The notes beneath the pieces are model-generated. The model did no database searches, was not told the DNA's origin, and saw nothing but the letters and a program-made list of their open reading frames with translations. A stretch of DNA of 64,000 bases from Oscheius onirici (Eukaryota > Nematoda > Chromadorea > Rhabditida > Rhabditidae): NCBI GenBank assembly GCA_932521025.1, contig OW051471.1:10292001-10356000 (forward strand). Reading direction: 5' to 3'. Both the position numbers and the translations under genes were made by a program. Numbering within the stretch: position 1 is the first letter of the stretch; each line of letters begins with the position of its first letter. Below are positions 44,793 through 55,156 of the stretch, in pieces.

Positions 44793-45372
44793 ATGCATCT
44801 ACTTCTTCTGGTCTTCTAATTCGTCTCGACTCTTTGCGTCAAGTGGATCAAATGGGTAAACTATTTTTAGCTTCAATTTACGTCGCAGTCCATTCCCTTT
44901 GCTCAATTATATCCTGCAGGAAGAAACCTCCGTGAAATCGAGGAAATCGGCCGTATAGAAAGAGGCTCCAATCCCGAGAGTAGTCTTCGCAAAGAAATCA
45001 TTGTGTGTCTTTCCGATAATTTTGCGTCATTTTATCTTACTGGAGGAGATGAAAAATCTGCCTATGAAAGATTTCTACGGTTCCTTTATCTGTACCTGGT
45101 ATGAAAATGACTGCTCCCACGGATTCGTTCTATTGAAAGAATACAACGAATCTCTGTCATTCAAAACCAAATCATTCTGCTGCTTGTACATTTTTTCACT
45201 CTTTTCATATTTTCCCATATTTCAGATATAGCAACCATGACACATGGACCGGGAGTTACCTGTCTGTGAAGACTGGAGTCTTCTTCGAATCCGTTTGGAA
45301 ATTCAGAATCAATCAGGATCCAGTCAACGACCCTCGCTGTGGTGTTCTTGTTTTATTCGACAAGAACAAGGT
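44793..45372 (+). pseudogene. decayed Cys-rich secreted protein (W-G family), copy 0
   Basis: A leader MHLLLLVF is cut by TAA (44817). Further pieces match the genes at 61-63 kb in order: GRNLREIEEIGRIERGS, then EEMKNLP with FICTWYENDC (shortened Cys region), and after an intron DTWTGSYLSVKTGVFFESVW. Exon joins do not keep phase. A last-exon relic lies at 47.1 kb. Confidence 0.6.
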
Positions 45373-45621
45373 TTGTTATACTTTACAGCACCGCCATGGT
45401 CTGTCCGAAGAGCCGCTCTTGTCGAATATAGACTTGATACAGCAAATAAACTTATCACATTCTGTGGTTTCGTCCGTGTCATCTTTAAAAATAAAACCAG
45501 TCACTGTTTTCTTACTGTTCTGGAATCAAACTAGGGTTTGGTAATCGCCAGAGACGCTGGCAATTGGTCATTCGTACAATGTTAGAAATTCACTTTAATC
45601 AATTGAGACGAACAACGTGGT

Positions 45622-45862
45622 CTAGACAGGACTGTCTTTCCTCTGATTATAAAAGTTTGGATTCTCCGCTGGATGAATAGTCGCTTCGTTTCTTCTAACT
45701 CCTCGACTTCTGTTCCACCACCACCAGAACAGAGCCATGAGCCCGCTGCAGGGAATCAGTATCACAACTACGATTCCGATGAGGACTAAAGGATCGCCTC
45801 CAGGACCTGAATCTTGTTCACTGAAAAAAAGGAAACTAACCGAAGGGACCGTTCAGAGGCAT
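45622..45862 (-). CDS. small single-pass membrane protein 10
   Basis: Exons 45862-45841 and 45806-45622, phase 1, 68 aa. MPLNGPFGPGGDPLVLIG, helix ending MALFWWWWNRSRG, then a short tail ending KDSPV. It is the last member of the cluster and lies between pieces of the decayed W-G gene. Confidence 0.72.
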
Positions 45863-46534
45863 TTTCTTTGAAAAATAGGAGAACAATGAGTATGTTAGTC
45901 AGAAAATCGACGAATTGAGGCGATAGGCCTTGTTATCGAAAACAAGGCCGGAGAAAGTGAGAAGAATTCAGGTTTCGGAGCGATCTTGTCTCAGCATGTT
46001 GTAAACAAATTGGGGAGAGGACGTTCTCTGACCCTTTGCCGTCAACAAGCTGCAGACATGATATGACTTTCGAAAATCGTTGTCAACGTCACAAGTATTA
46101 GTTTTTGAAGGTGATGTTTTTATTGTCTGGACACGCGGAACAGGAGGGAACCATTGGAGAGGAATGTTTGAGCTATGGTTTGCTCATTGTCGTATTTTCA
46201 CTGGTTAATCGTCAAAGGGCGTCGATTTTTGAAACGTTATCATTGGTGTCTCCGGTATAAAACAAGAGAACAATGGAGAGAGGACTTCTCTGAAATGCCT
46301 AGATGCCAGTTTTAGGGACTATTTCTTTACAAATCAAGCGGCTAAAGTTTCCTTTGAAAAGCCTATTTTTCAGCTTGAACATTCACTAAAACGAAAGGTT
46401 CAAATATAGTCAGCAACCCCGCAGCTCTTCTCTGCAACCCATCTTTCGAAAATGTTTGCTTCCAAACTCCTTGTAAGCTGCTTAAACGCCTGAATTTCAC
46501 CTCGGTTTTTCATTTACTCAAACTTTTCAGAAAA

Positions 46535-46888
46535 ATGTCAAGTTCTATGCCCTTTCTTTGTGTAGGAGTTGCTCATCTTCCCGGTCAAGATGCAGCCGCT
46601 GCCTATCACGATAACGTGAGTCTTTTACAGAAAGACTCAGACTGTTTTCAGGTTCTCGACCTCTACAACAATCTGAGAAACGACAGCTCTTCTGATTTAA
46701 ATGAGCTCAATGTGGCAACTAGAATTTCGAGAGCTCCAGCTTGTGACGATTTCATGAAACTTCAGATAAAGGTAAATTGCAACTTGTTTTTTTTTGGTTA
46801 AAAGAAAAAATTCGTTCAGATTGACGAGAAAGGAAAAATCTTTGAAGCCAAGTTCAAGTCATTCGGATGTGGACCTGCTATATTTTGA
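46535..46888 (+). pseudogene. truncated ISCU-like gene
   Basis: Exons 46535-46615, 46652-46771 and 46820-46888 (introns 36 and 48 bp) give 89 aa. The frame follows the iron-sulfur scaffold ISCU: YHDNVLDLYNNLRN (normally Y-H-x-x-V-x-D-H-Y), APACDDFMKLQIKI (normally G-A-P-A-C-G-D) and KFKSFGCG, then stops after PAIF, about halfway. Two of three cluster-binding cysteines remain; the third and the chaperone-binding region are lost. Introns show it is not a retrocopy. A plausible mitochondrial leader MFASKLL is at 46451 but does not join in phase. Most likely a dead paralogue. Confidence 0.75.
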
Positions 46889-47126
46889 TACCAGACACGA
46901 GAAAAGTACCGTCTGCATTCTACAGACCTTTTAACTTGTGTCTTGTTGTAGTCTTTTTCATCCAAGAAAGGTTCTTTCCCAAGTTTCCCTACACGAAAAT
47001 TTCGTGAATTAAAAGATCAGAACGGAGTTCCCTTTAACTTTAGAACTTTAACCCCAGTCAACCAAAAACCCTCTGGAGAGGAATATGAACACATTAGACA
47101 AAATGGCTCAATCTTTTTGACACAAG

Positions 47127-47212
47127 ACAGCTCGAACGTCGAGGGAGATGACTGCAATGAGGTCGACATGTACGGATTGAAAGATAAGGCCAGTTTGAAA
47201 ATTGAACGATAA
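47127..47212 (+). pseudogene. last-exon relic of W-G family
   Basis: GDDCNEVDMYGLKDKASLKI and a stop match the final exon of the genes at 61-63 kb (C-N-x-I-E-M-x-G-L-K-G). It is separated from copy 0 by membrane protein 10 and the ISCU-like gene. Confidence 0.5.
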
Positions 47213-47418
47213 GCTGGTATTATCCACTGATACTGCCGATTGCCCAAACGGCGTTGGCGAGGAGAGGGACTTCGGGTTTGATTAACACCTACGTTTTGGT
47301 TAAAAAGTATTTTTCATTGAAAAAAATAGAACTATGGATCTTGTTATTCTTTTTCCCTCTTTTAGAGTGTCTCTTGGTGTCTCTCTGTCTCTTAACCCAA
47401 ACAGTATTAAACACTAAG

Positions 47419-47779
47419 TACTCTGCTGGTCCGACATCCAGATGGCGAAATCAGACCCGACGGAGGATGGAAGCAGCGAGAGGAAACAGTATTCCGTGTC
47501 TTTGTCGAAATCGTTGATCAGATCTACAGTAAAGTAGTAAATCTCCTCTCAAGGCTTATGCTACGAATTTTCGTCGTTGCATTCCATCGAAGAATGAGAG
47601 CTTGGGTTCTGAAATTACCTGTTAAAGGAGATATCAAGAAAGAAATGATAGACCAGCAGGAAGGGAACGAAAAAGGTTTGAGAATAGGAGGTCCGATGAC
47701 TGTATCTATGGTGAAACCCATTTGGGATCGGAGCAAGCGAGAGACAATGGCTCTGAGAGAGTGTCTGGCAAAGAAATGA
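47419..47779 (+). CDS. exon of an unassigned gene
   Basis: About 119 codons open after a possible acceptor ACTAAG: TLLVRHPDGEIRPDGGW, VFRVFVEIVDQIYSKVVNLL, then a basic region and KPIWDRSKRETMALRECLAK before TGA. Composition is that of a real protein with a long amphipathic helix. No upstream exon could be fixed and no family is recognised. Confidence 0.35.
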
Positions 47780-47847
47780 ATCTGTATCTCTGTCTACGAC
47801 TCTTTTTCATCCGAAATCCCATCCCGGTCAGTCCACTTGGCCCAAAA

Positions 47848-48045
47848 ATGGCGTTCTCCTTAACAACAGCCGTCCAGAGAACCTACCTTTTCAGTCCTTG
47901 CTTTGTTTTAATTTTCTTCTCCTTCCTTTTGGAAAACTTCAGTACTCAGATCCCATGCATGGATTTCGGGAAATCAGAGGTTCAACAGGATCGATCATCA
48001 ACATCAGAACATCTTGATCAAAAAATAGACTTTGCCGACAGTTAA
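47848..48045 (+). CDS. possible small secreted precursor
   Basis: A 65-codon frame starts MAFSLTTAVQRT with a hydrophobic leader and contains QIPCMDFGKSEV. A similar sequence (MAFSLVTAAPKT, later IPYMDF) is on the - strand at about 60373-60210. Conservation of both the leader and the I-P-x-M-D-F block suggests a gene pair, but splice structure is unclear. Confidence 0.35.
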   Translation: MAFSLTTAVQRTYLFSPCFVLIFFSFLLENFSTQIPCMDFGKSEVQQDRSSTSEHLDQKIDFADS

Positions 48046-48698
48046 AGAAGACGACAATCGATTTCAATGAAGAGCCGAGGACTGAAGACAGAAAGATATA
48101 GTAAAGAGCATGATTCTCGTCTATTTCGCTTTTTGACAATTTCAATTCTCGAGTTTCAGTTCCCCGAGATTCGATGTTCGCGATATACATACTGTACCAG
48201 ACAGAAAAGATCAAATGACGCAGAGGACAGCTCGGCCTATGACTGAATAAGACGCTTCCTTCCTGATAAACATAGGCTATGACAGTGTAAGAAAAAGACA
48301 ACTTCCTCTTGAAAGTGTCAGGCGTTAATAAAGATGTACAATATCCCGACTGGGCGATGTTTTTTTTCATTTGGATACGAGATCTGCTGAGCTGTTCAGG
48401 TTCAGCATGTCACGGCGTTCCGTATCTTCTGGTGAACGATTCAACTTGAACTTTAACAAAACGTTAGAAATAGTGGTTTTCGAAAGTTCCAGACAAATGT
48501 TGTTCTGTGGTTTTTCTTTCAAATTGAAATCTACTCCAGGGATTGTGGAAAGGACTTGTTTTTGAACCGGGAAGTTTTACCTTTCTCGCAAGAAAAGTTA
48601 CACTTAGTTTGAAACCAAAATTATGTTTGCGGTTCCCAGGAAATAACTGTACGAGACTTAGATAAGAACTTTACTTTAAATTGAATATCACGGACACA
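48046..48698. other. intergenic, doubtful receptor-like frame
   Basis: A 143-codon - strand frame (48370-47939) is mildly hydrophobic but shows no 7TM signature. Nothing else seen. Confidence 0.3.
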
Positions 48699-50234
48699 TC
48701 ACACAGATGATTCGATCGTAGGCTGAGTATTGTACACCATCTGAGAGCTTATAGCCACGGAGCTTCTTCCAACAAATCTACCCAAGCCCATTTTCTTTAG
48801 AGCAATCTCTCGCACCGTCTTGTTCAGTCCCAGCAGAACAAATATTCCTCCGCCTTAACGAACATTTCTTAATCTGGAAGACACTAGACTTACACGTCGT
48901 TATTTGCCAGAACAATAGGGCAATCGAGCTGACTGTCTCCGTCACATGAATGTATGACATTACCACGTAGATCAAAGCTAACGTCATGTTGTTGAAGCAG
49001 ATTACGGTAGTCTGGATGAACATCTTAAAATATCTTTACAGGAAAAAAGTTACAAAACGTGCCTGGATCGTCAACTTCGAGATATTTCCGATGCCTTTAT
49101 ACTTGCAGACGAAGACGAAAACAAACAGAAAATAGAGACTAAGAGTCACCGATACGGTGCCAATGTTATTGAAAGTCAAAGCCCAACAGGAGTAATCCTA
49201 AATTTCAAAAGATGGAAAGTTAATCTTGAACTCACTGCTACGTGACTTCCATCCGGAAAGATTAGAGGATCAAAAAGCCAAGTTCTCGCCGGAGAGTTGA
49301 AGAGCACGGGACGGTCGAAGAAGAAAAAGTAGCCCTGGTAGGCGAAGATGAATAGGAAGGAGAAGGCTATCCTCTTGCCTCCGAAGAGACGATCGTGAAG
49401 TTCGGGACTGGACAGATCGACTAGACGAGTGATTCCGAGAACGAAACCACAGCTGCATACTCCTCCCCACCAGCCTAAAAAAGAATTGAGACTGTTTGAA
49501 ACGGAACCCTCTCAAGAAATTTGAAGGCCGTACCCCTGCTATTTGTGCTCAAGCGCATTGTTGCGCTGACTGTGGTCTGCTAGTGTAGTGGTTATCACGT
49601 CTGCTTCACACGCAGAAGGTCGCCGGTTCGAACCCGGCGCAGACCTGTTTTTTTTCCTTTTTTTCGGGTAGAAGTTGGAATTCTTTTTTTCAATACAAAA
49701 AGTATCAGTTTTTATCATCTAGTCTTTTATTTGTTGTGTTGGTTTTACTTTAAAATGTAAGATTGCGGTGGCGTGACTTCGTTTTCCAAAAGTTTTTGAC
49801 CACTCTTTGTCTCCAAGTCTATTTCTAAAGTACTTACCAAGACTAATACACCCAAACAGATAGATTAAGTTCGGATAATTACAGTAGACGGCTCCTTGAA
49901 TGAAGAAAATCCCAGAAATGATCGAATTCAGGACCACCCCGACAGCATCACAGCAGCATAGAAAGAGCATCAACTTGTAGGCCACCATCTTGCGCAACTC
50001 TTTTTGGAGAAGAGTTCGGATTATGAAAAAATACAATGGGATAGCGATGCAGCCATAGACCACGCAAATGATCCCCAAAATGGGATCCTTCTTTCCAAGA
50101 GCCCACCATTCTTCTTGAGTACGATTGACTTGCCTGAAGCTTGTGATTAGTAAGAAAGGTTCGTTGAAAACTAACTCGCAACGATAAGCAGCTGGCAGAC
50201 CTCCCGACGCGATGTAATCTTCCATTTTGAGCAA
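48699..50234 (-). CDS. SRT-type seven-transmembrane chemoreceptor
   Basis: Exons 50234-50176, 50133-49838, 49474-49236, 49197-49063, 49023-48894 and 48853-48699 give 337 aa in phase. SRT hallmarks: YRCEQVNRTQEEW N-terminus, D-P-x-L-G at TM1, KLMLFLCCCDAV in TM2, IYLFGCISLGWWGGVCSCGF, FGGKR, FIQTTVICFNN, and the C-terminal GGIFVLLGLNKTVREIA. A chemosensory receptor by family. The fourth intron starts with GC (GCACGT). The 363-bp second intron contains a tRNA-Val on the other strand. A start at 50225 is also possible. Confidence 0.87.
49574..49646 (+). tRNA. tRNA-Val (anticodon CAC)
   Basis: Acceptor GGTCTGC pairs with GCAGACC; D arm GTG...CAC; anticodon stem TCTGC/GCAGA with loop TTCACAC; T arm GCCGG-TTCGAAC-CCGGC; T run after. 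Anticodon CAC reads GUG. It lies antisense inside intron 2 of the SRT gene. Confidence 0.93.
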
Positions 50235-50344
50235 GTAGGTGTCATCTGATCCGTATTGTTTCCCTTTTTATAGGAGTTGGAAAGGATACGATATTGTCGG
50301 CCGTCACAAGAGGTGAGTCGTCATTTACGGTAGGTCAAAAATGA

Positions 50345-50945
50345 GTCAGCTTCCTCCGTCTTAACGAACATTTCGAACATGACACTAGAATTACACGTCG
50401 TCATTTGCCAGAACAGGGCAATCGAGATGACTGTCTCCGTCACATGAATGTATGACATTACCACGTAGATCAAAGCCAACGTTACATTGTTATGTCAGGA
50501 ATACCGTTAGTTCTTCCCCTTACTTTCATTCTACCTTGTTCCTCTCCGCCCACATTTGAATTCCCGCTGTAATGTTACCGTACCCGCGTGACGTGCGCAC
50601 CAACTTGTCGCCGCCGCCATCTGGCCTCCCCATTCATATTGCAGTTAGTTAGTTGTTGTTTCTAGACTCTGTGTAGCTAGAACTTTGTTTCTTCCTTTTG
50701 TGAGAATATTGTCTCGCGATATATCTTTTCTTCGTGTTCACACCTGTTTGCTAGAGATAATGACTTGGCTCTACAAGTTTTTACTCTCCTAGCCACGACA
50801 ACCACATGTTCCTTTCACAGCCCAGGCAGTGAATCCTCTGGATGAACATCTTAAAATATCTTTACAGGAAAAAAGTTACAAAACGTGCCTGGATCGTCAA
50901 CTTCGAGATATTTCCGATGCCTTTATACTTGCAGACGTCAGCCTT
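50345..50945 (-). pseudogene. partial duplicate of the SRT gene
   Basis: 50345-50491 matches 48846-49010, and 50837-50940 matches 49013-49112 of the SRT gene, including intron sequence and the GC donor, so it arose by DNA duplication. Small deletions break the frame and a ~0.34-kb insertion splits it. Confidence 0.75.
50493..50836. mobile_element. insertion in SRT duplicate, solo-LTR-like
   Basis: The insert begins TGTCAGGAATACC and has a TG...CA layout if it ends at 50827. No clear target duplication and no internal coding region. An LTR origin is only a guess. Confidence 0.3.
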
Positions 50946-51316
50946 CAGGTATACAACTATGTAGAAATGAAACACTTATGAAACAGCTGTACGAAATCGG
51001 GTTTTAATCGAAAGCTTGTTTAGATGTAAAAAAAATTAGTTTATTAGTTCATTTTCTGTCCTTGGCAGAGTGCCAGCAATTTTGAATGTCGTCCCGCCTA
51101 TTTCCTTTGAACTCACTCGGAGAACATTATATTCATCGGAACAAGACTGACTTCGACTGATGTTCCTCTTTCCAGAGATACTAGATCCGGTAGCTGTTCA
51201 TTCTACCCCTCTTGCTTTGGCAGCTGACAACGCGCCAAAAATTTCGCTGGTCTTCCGCCAAAACCGTTTGCGGCTCCGGCCTCTTCCCCGATCGTGCGTC
51301 ATACGAGTAAGGGCTT

Positions 51317-51541
51317 CTGGAGAAAAATAAAATGGCTTTGACGGATTTGGTCGGACAAGTGGATATCTTGGATGATGGCCTGTTTATCACAAACGACTTT
51401 CTTGCTTCCCGCATTGCGGAGATGGAAAGAATGGCACAGACATCGGAAAAGTTGGAGATGATTAAAGGAAAACAATTTGCGCTCCTGTTTTGCTGCTGCG
51501 ATCCTGATCACCCGGAAAAGCAAAAAAAAATTGCAGCATAA
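51317..51541 (+). pseudogene. 'LVGH' family fragment, copy B
   Basis: MALTDLVGQVDILDDGLFI, then NDFLAS and SEKLEMIKGKQFALLF, matches the second exon of copies A and C. It runs into the inverted repeat that follows. Other exons are absent. Confidence 0.6.
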
Positions 51542-51571
51542 TGGTATGTTTTTTGCTTCTATGCAGTCTTC

Positions 51572-51985
51572 TAGACATGTGCGCTTGGACTGGCTGGGAA
51601 AAATTGCCTTCATTGCGGTGGGTAAAAGAAATTCAGCACGCTTTTTTTTCTGGGTTTTTTGTGTTTCCCCAATCATTGTGAACAAATATCGACTAGTACA
51701 AAAAAAAGTTAAGCAAAAAAGACAAATCCGCAAAGAAAATTGAGGTTTCGTACGAAATACACGAATTTTGTCGATTTTTTTTGCGAATTTCGTCTTATTT
51801 TTCGTTTTTCTTTGCGGATTTGTCTTTTTTTTGCTTAACTTTTTTCTGTACTAGTCGATATTTGTTCACAATGATTAGGGAAACACAACAAACCCAGAAA
51901 AAAAGCGTGCAGAATTTCTTTTGCCCGTCGCACTGAAGGCAATTTTTTTCCCAGCCGGTCCAAGCGCACATGTCTAATGCAGTCT
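51572..51985. repeat. inverted repeat, ~165-bp arms
   Basis: Arms about 51572-51740 and 51810-51985 are around 90% reverse-complementary (shared GACATGTGCGCTTGGAC and AAATATCGACTAGTACA). The centre has its own small palindromic region. Non-coding. Confidence 0.7.
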
Positions 51986-52139
51986 ATGCAATTGACTTGT
52001 CTAAACTTGTTAGTGCTAACTCCTTTCCCCTTAATTGTGGGCACAAATTGTTCCATTTTGATTGCCAATTAAACTTTCCGACAGACACACACACAGAGAC
52101 CTGGGAGCAATTTAAAAAATTTTCTTCTCGACAACTCTA

Positions 52140-52805
52140 GAGACAGTTTTCCGATCGCTCAACTGGGACGAGAAGGGTCTCAACATACACGGTCAATGGC
52201 TTTCCAATCTACGCTTTGCTGATGACGTAGTGCTGCTATCTACATCTGCTGCTACAGCTGAAACAATGCTGCAAGAACTGTCTGACGCCAGTAAAAGAGT
52301 AGGTTTGGAGCTCAATTTGGATAAGACCTTCGTGATGACCAATCGCTACCAAACATCAGAGCGGATGGCATTCGGATCCAATAGCAATCTGAAGCTGGGC
52401 CAAAGGATTTCTTTCGACAGGAACGCTGCCCTTGAAGAGTCTAGACGGATTCGCGCTGCTTGGTTCTGTTTCCATAAGTTCCAACAGCTTCTAACCAGCA
52501 GAAACGTATCCATTCGACATAAGCGGAAAATCTGCAGCTCCTGCATTGAACCAAACGGCTGGCTGATGTAAACATCGAGAGTCACGGATATCAGAGAAAG
52601 ATGGGCAAGACGAAAATAGAATTTTGCATGGAAGGTGGCCCATTAAGACACGTGGACGAGAAGAATAATCGAATGGAGACCATGGCGAGCAGTAAGGCCC
52701 ATTAGACGACCGAAACCGAGATAGAGCGACTCGTTCACACAAGAAATCGGACAGAATTGGACGAGAGTAGCTAGAGAAGATCCTACCCAATGGAACCAGT
52801 GTAAA
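52140..52805 (+). mobile_element. RTE-like reverse transcriptase remnant
   Basis: LRFADDVVLLSTSAATAETM contains the catalytic F-A-D-D of reverse transcriptase, followed by LNLDKTFVM. The frame continues to 52571, then stops; further scraps resemble the element's C-terminus. Truncated at both ends. Confidence 0.75.
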
Positions 52806-53209
52806 TTGCGACACGTGAACGCGTTGATATCGTGAATAAATTGAAATTGAATATACAGGCTTTATTTAAAATAAACCGTCATTTAGATTATTTTCATAGA
52901 AGCTGGGGGGGGGGGCAAAGTCCCATGCAGGTCGATTTTCCTTTTTGAAAACATACATTGAGGAACTTGCAACTCTTTATTATTTTTACTTTATAATTGA
53001 AGGAATTAGTCAAAACAAGGTTGGAACTATAGAGCTTGGACAGTTTTGTTTTAGCGCTGCTGTTTGGGAAGCTGGGGGGGGGGGGGGGGTGTTTAGTCAC
53101 CCTGCCCATCAAAACCCTGGTGTCTCGGCGTTCAAATCTCTACGTTTGGCAATAGGCCAGACACAAACGGACAGCCAGACACCGTTGCAGTTTACTTAGT
53201 GTTATAGAG

Positions 53210-53951
53210 GGGTGGGTCCCGTTAGCCCCCCACCCCCCTATGGGTGGGGGGGGGGCCTAACGCGACCTCGTATTTTTCAACGGCAAATCGTCCGTTCAAA
53301 TGCAAAGAGTCTTAACTGTTTTTCTACCGGTGGTTACTTCTAATCGAAAGAGAGAACAGTTTCTTAGATCAGAGCAGAAAACCCACCAGAGTGTAGATAG
53401 ACATGAGTTCAGTAGAGAGAAACCAGAACCCATCGACTAACAGCGAGGGCTCAGTCGGATCAGATGACTCAGCTTTGGTTCTCTCAGAGAATTTAACTCT
53501 ATCTAGTAATAAAACTGAAAGGATACACTATACTCTGTGAGAAGCATCTTGGAAACTATTTAGTATAGAGTTCATTGCAGCGCTTAGATTCATACCTTGT
53601 TTTCATGACGAAGCATTGGTCGGGCAGAGTGGTGATGTACTACAAAGTTGTTGCTTTTAATCTGCTCTACAACTTAAAAAACCATTGCCAAACTCAAAAA
53701 CACCTTCTTCTTTTTGAAAACATCGAAATGGAGCAACATATAGGTGAAAAGCGGCCAAAAATACAAAATTTTGACCAAAAATGGAATTATAGCGAAATAA
53801 TAGTTTTTTCCTATCAAAAATAATTATTCTAACTTATATTCATCGAAAGGAATTGATTCCCGACGATTTGGGGACGATTTGCCGTTGAAAAATACGAGGT
53901 CGCGTTAGGCCCCCACCCCGCGGGGTGGGGGGGGCCTAATGTCCCCCAGCC
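53210..53951. mobile_element. 742-bp non-autonomous element, 9-bp target duplication
   Basis: Flanked by GTTATAGAG at 53201-53209 and 53952-53960. Ends are G-rich inverted repeats sharing a GG-rich start, GTTAG/ATTAG and AGGTCGCGTTAGGCCC, then a 20-bp block through TTTTCAACGGCAAATCGTCC. A 9-bp duplication is typical of Mutator-like transposons. No transposase. Confidence 0.75.
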
Positions 53952-54008
53952 GTTATAGAGATCATATTTTAGGGTTTCCTAAAGCATGAAAATCCTCGTC
54001 TCAAGAAT

Positions 54009-54388
54009 TTGGAGCTCGTCTACAGAAAGTACAAAAAAAATTACTATACAAACCAGGTTGCCGTGGAAACAATAACAACCTGGCTAATGTTCATGTCGGA
54101 ATGGGCGCTTCACACGGAACGTGAGCTGACAATTGGTACTTCGTTTTATGATAATGAACGAAGTGCCTTGTTTCTATTTCGTGCACACGGTTCCTTCGTC
54201 GTGCATCAGTACTTACGATTGACAGTTCTTCTATCGAATGACGGTTATCGGAAGTTGGGAGGATTTGGAAGACTGGAAAAATATGAAGCACAACAGATCA
54301 CAACAGACTGTTCCAATTGAAAAGATGGCTAAGTTTTTGGAACTGAAGTTCAAGGAAAAGGAGAAAGAAGACAACAAGAAAAGGTAAA
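54009..54388 (+). pseudogene. 'LVGH' family C-terminal fragment, copy D
   Basis: LFLFRAHGSFVVHQYLR corresponds to FLFLTQAHGCFNTHQYF of copy C. A frameshift follows, after which YRMTVIGSWEDLEDW and PIEKMAKFLELKFKEKEKED resume in another frame. Confidence 0.55.
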
Positions 54389-54581
54389 TGTAGAAAACGG
54401 ACAAGATCCAGTCTAACCAATTCTCATACACTACATTTATCTCACTGTATGTCTATTCAATCCCATACTACTTTTAATCTCCCTCGCGTCCCATCTTTAC
54501 GATTTTTCGACGTTACTACTATCTTCTGCAATAAACTAGTGTACATGAAACAATTAGCCTGATAACTGAGATCATATTATT

Positions 54582-54708
54582 GAAAAACGAGCCGCAAAGA
54601 GAGAGGTGGTTTGGAGGTTAAAAAAACAGGGCAATACAAAAACGGGGCAATATTATTTTGGCTCAAATACAACTCCAAACCGCTCCTCTTTGCTTGTCGG
54701 TTTTTTTC
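54582..54708. repeat. small palindromic repeat
   Basis: Imperfect 38-bp inverted arms (GCCGCAAAGAG...GGTTTGGAG and CTCCAAACCGCTCCTCTTTGC) around a 50-bp centre. Confidence 0.55.
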
Positions 54709-55156
54709 ATAATTATTTTCTCCCTTTTTGCTAAATGTTCGAAGAATATTTCCAACGGCTCAGTAATAACAAAAAAACGCTGAACTTGAACCACTAGTAA
54801 GCGCGCTGAAGGTGTCAAAAAAGCCAGCGCTTTTGAACATCAGTGCGCTGTCTTGCTGGGCGATAAAACTTCCGGAAAATCCCATCTAAGGAGACCCACT
54901 CAGAATTTTCCAATCGGTCTGAAAGTGTGCGCGCAACAAATAGTTGTCTGAAAGTTTGCGCGCAACGATTCTAAAACACTAGCCCGAAAATCGGTTGTGT
55001 AGATTTCCCGCAATAAACTTTTCAAAACACGCGGAAATGGTTGACTCTGGACCAATTTGGCCCGACGCCCTGATTACCATTAGCTGAAAGCGGAATAGCC
55101 AAATCGATATTCCGTTCATTCGCATTCCATTACATGACTCGGTCTGCTCTTCAAAG

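Noticed and set aside
47939-48370. 143-codon hydrophobic - strand frame as a receptor
   Set aside because: No 7TM order, no family motif, no splice sites.
52904-53090. Poly-G tracts as assembly gaps or CRISPR-like repeats
   Set aside because: They are unevenly spaced simple G runs near the MULE-like element; no repeat-spacer structure.
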